This document shows, piece by piece, positions 22,501 through 25,500 of a stretch of DNA of 29,305 bases. A program made the position numbers and the translations under genes. The notes under the pieces are model-generated. The model was not told the DNA's origin. It did not search any database and worked only from the letters and a program-made list of their open reading frames with translations. The stretch spans positions 1-29,305 of the forward strand of contig LGRX02034888.1 of assembly GCA_001247695.2 (NCBI GenBank), given 5' to 3'. Source of the DNA: Cymbomonas tetramitiformis (lineage: Eukaryota > Chlorophyta > Pyramimonadophyceae > Pyramimonadales > Pyramimonadaceae). Position 1 is the first letter of the stretch; every line of letters begins with the position of its first letter.

Positions 22501-25500
22501 GAATGTGACCGCGTGCACCGCCTCATGTGCGGCGCCGGGCACTCCAGGGAGTGTCACGAATGTCAGTCCACATCGCTACAGCTCACTTCAGATGACACTT
22601 CAGATGTCACCTCAGATGACACTTCAAAGAATGACCAGAGCTGTCATGGGGGCCAAACAATGACCAAAGCTGTCATGGGGGGCCAAACAATGACCAGAGC
22701 TGTCATGGGGGCCAAACAATGACCAGAGCTACCATGGGGGCCATACAATGACCAGAGCTGTCATGGGGGCCAAACAATTACCAGAGCTGTCATGGGCGCC
22801 AAACAATGACCAGAGCTGTCATGGGGGCCAAACAATGACCAGAGCTGTCATGGGGGCCAAGCATGCTCGCACCTTTGGCACAGTTGCCACAGCAGAGAGA
22901 GCAGCAGGCGCAGTGGCTGCCGGTGCACGTGCAGGCAGAAGGGCTCGAGTAGCGGAGGCAGACTGCGTCGACGAGCCTCCGCGCCCACCTTCACCTCCTC
23001 CTGACATTCCGCCGCCTCATGGCTGCTGGACACTTCGAGCTGCTGCACTGCGAGCCTGAGCCACCCGGGCCCGCCGGCTCCCCGTCGCATAACCCATCAC
23101 CCTCTCCCACGTTCCTCAGCCTGTCATGCATCGCGCAGGGATGCCATGTGGCGCAGCGATACTTCGACTGCATGCAGAAACCTCGCCACAGCAATACAAA
23201 ATCCAAGCGCCAGGTGGCACCACAGAGAAGGAGGCAGGAGGCCGAGGAGCAGGGACATGAGAAGAGGGGAGAGACCTGTCCAGATGAGCAAGGAGGAACA
23301 GAGCCATACGCGGCATGTCGACGACGTTGTCTGGCTCCGGCGGCAAGGTTGCAGCCTCTGCAGCAAGGACTGCCTCCGACGCACTAGGATCGTGAAGTGC
23401 ACCTGTGTGCCGGGAAGCTTGGATGGTTTAGGGTTTAGGGTTTGGGCGGAGGGGGCTTGAGGGCAATGGGTGGCACATGCGTGGCCTGAACGTACAACCG
23501 AAATGAAGGGCGGCCGCCGGAATCGCGACTGAAGGCGTGGTAAAACACAGGTCGCCATGTCCACTTGCGGATGCACGTGCCCAGGCGCGGGCGTGCTGGG
23601 CACGGGAAGGCGGCGCTCAGAGGAAGGCGGGTGCTCACTGCTCGGGCTGTGCCACGTGGTGACCATCCAGGACCCCGGGGCGGAGGCCCAGAGCACCGCA
23701 TTGACAGGGTCGAGGCACACGCGAAGGCGGAGGTCGGAGGGCGGCGGCTGCGCGCGAGCGCGGTGTGCAGCCACGAAGGTGCAGCTGCTGGTGTGGCGCA
23801 TGTGCTCCTGCCACGGGTCGTCCTGGGGCACCCAGCTCACGAGTGCCACGTTGCAGCAGAAGCACAGGCAGCGGTCCCCACACACCCCTCGGGTGCGTGC
23901 CGGAAACCCGCGGCCAACCTGCACGTTCCCCCGCCCAGCCGCAAAGACCCTCCCTTCATCACCTCGCTGCTGCCAGAGCCCCCTGCTAGCCCTTCACACA
24001 TGGCATGGCTTCACTTGGAATGCTGGGGCGAGGGGCGGGGCGCACGATGAAGGCACGGCCATCGGGTACTCCATGTGGGGCCAGGCCCCGAAGGTGGCGA
24101 GGCGGTGAGTCTCTTGGCGCATGTCCGAAGGGGGTTTGCCTTCGAGGAAAGCCTGCTGCAGGGGGGCTAGCCCGGCGTCGGAGTCGCCGAGCAGCGCCCC
24201 GTCCTCCAGGGAGAAGCCGCGCATGGTGAACAGCTTGCCCTGCCCGTGCATCTCCGTCGCCACCCGAGGGTGCAGCAGCACCCCGAGGTACCGCCCATTC
24301 GTGAAGAACGCCCCCTCGCGTACTGCCGCTGCCGAGAGCGCCGCCTGCTGCACTGTGTTGTCCTGCCACATCCACCGGGCGATACCCCTCCCCCGCCCTG
24401 TCACTCCCCCATCACGCATCCTATCCAGAGTCCCTCGCGCAGAAAGATGCTCGAGACAGGGGGCAAGGGCATTCCTCGCCCAGGTGCCAAGGCAGCCATT
24501 CGAGGCAAGGCCTCGGGACCCCTCAGTGAGCAGCTGCAAAAGAAGAGGCATCATGGTGCTTGTCCCCTTCGCGGTTGGACGCGCGGGACACTCGCAGGCC
24601 CCTGTCTGAGTGGGGGGGCACTGAGGTCCACCTGGCGGCCATAAACCTCCACGCAAGAAATGTCGATGTTGGCGGAGGTGCACCACCGGCGTGGCGCCAC
24701 CATCTTGATGTGGATGTAGCGCACCCGCTGGGGGGGCGCAACCTCCTCCTTCCACTCAAACACTGTGCCCTGCATATCGAAAGCCGCAAAGGGGTGGCAG
24801 GCAGAGGGCTGCTTCCCGGCAAGTGCGGCGGCGGTGAGTGAGGCGTGGCCAGCGGTGGCGGCGCTGTGCAGCTCTGCGGCACTGAGGCCGTCATAGCGCT
24901 CGGTTGCAACGACCTCCGGGGGCTCCGTGGAGAGGAAGACGAGCCCGCGCCCGAGAGGCGATGTGTACCCGCTCTGCGGTGCGACCAGGCGTATCTCCTG
25001 CGGTACCTCAGCACATCCACAGACCGGTAGTGTCACAGGTGTCTGTCACACGCAGTGCTTCCGCGTCACAGATGTCATGCAGTGCTGCTCCGTCACAGAT
25101 GCCACGCAGTCCTAGTCGCAGTGGGGCCTCCCACCGAAGCCAGCATAGCTCCCGTCGTGTGAGTCTATGATCCCCGTGCAGAGCCCAGGAGATCTCGGCT
25201 ACTCACTACTCCGGTGAGATGACAAGACAGCAGAGGCAGTCATCCTGGTCCAGGCACACGTCACTGCATTCACGGCTTAATACGTGACGCGCTTGCTGAC
25301 GTGCGAATGTTTCTAGGCGCCGTGTCACATCGGCCAGCGCATGAGACTGGCCCGCCAAGCTAAATCGCGTAGCGGGTAGGCCCCATGACAGACAGAAGGC
25401 CGCGCCGCCGCAGCCCGGCAGCCGCGCTGCGGAGGCCCGTGCAGCCGCGCAAAGCTCCATATGCGCATAGCAGCGCCCAGCCGCGAGTGCAGCGCGCTCA

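Larger units (their letters stand above)
20783..23599. other. Poorly resolved stretch between BIR exon and helical exons
   Basis: Some minus-strand coding is likely here. One candidate starts after GGGACAG near 22020 and reads YVTALLRVLRANLGRMVLLR then LPATVLQEPG; another near 21830-21690 reads RMLHLPMTPVLGGGLVRSLL. Neither could be joined to neighbours in phase. Two tandem arrays and a telomere-like motif lie inside. A gene boundary in this interval cannot be excluded. Confidence 0.4.
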
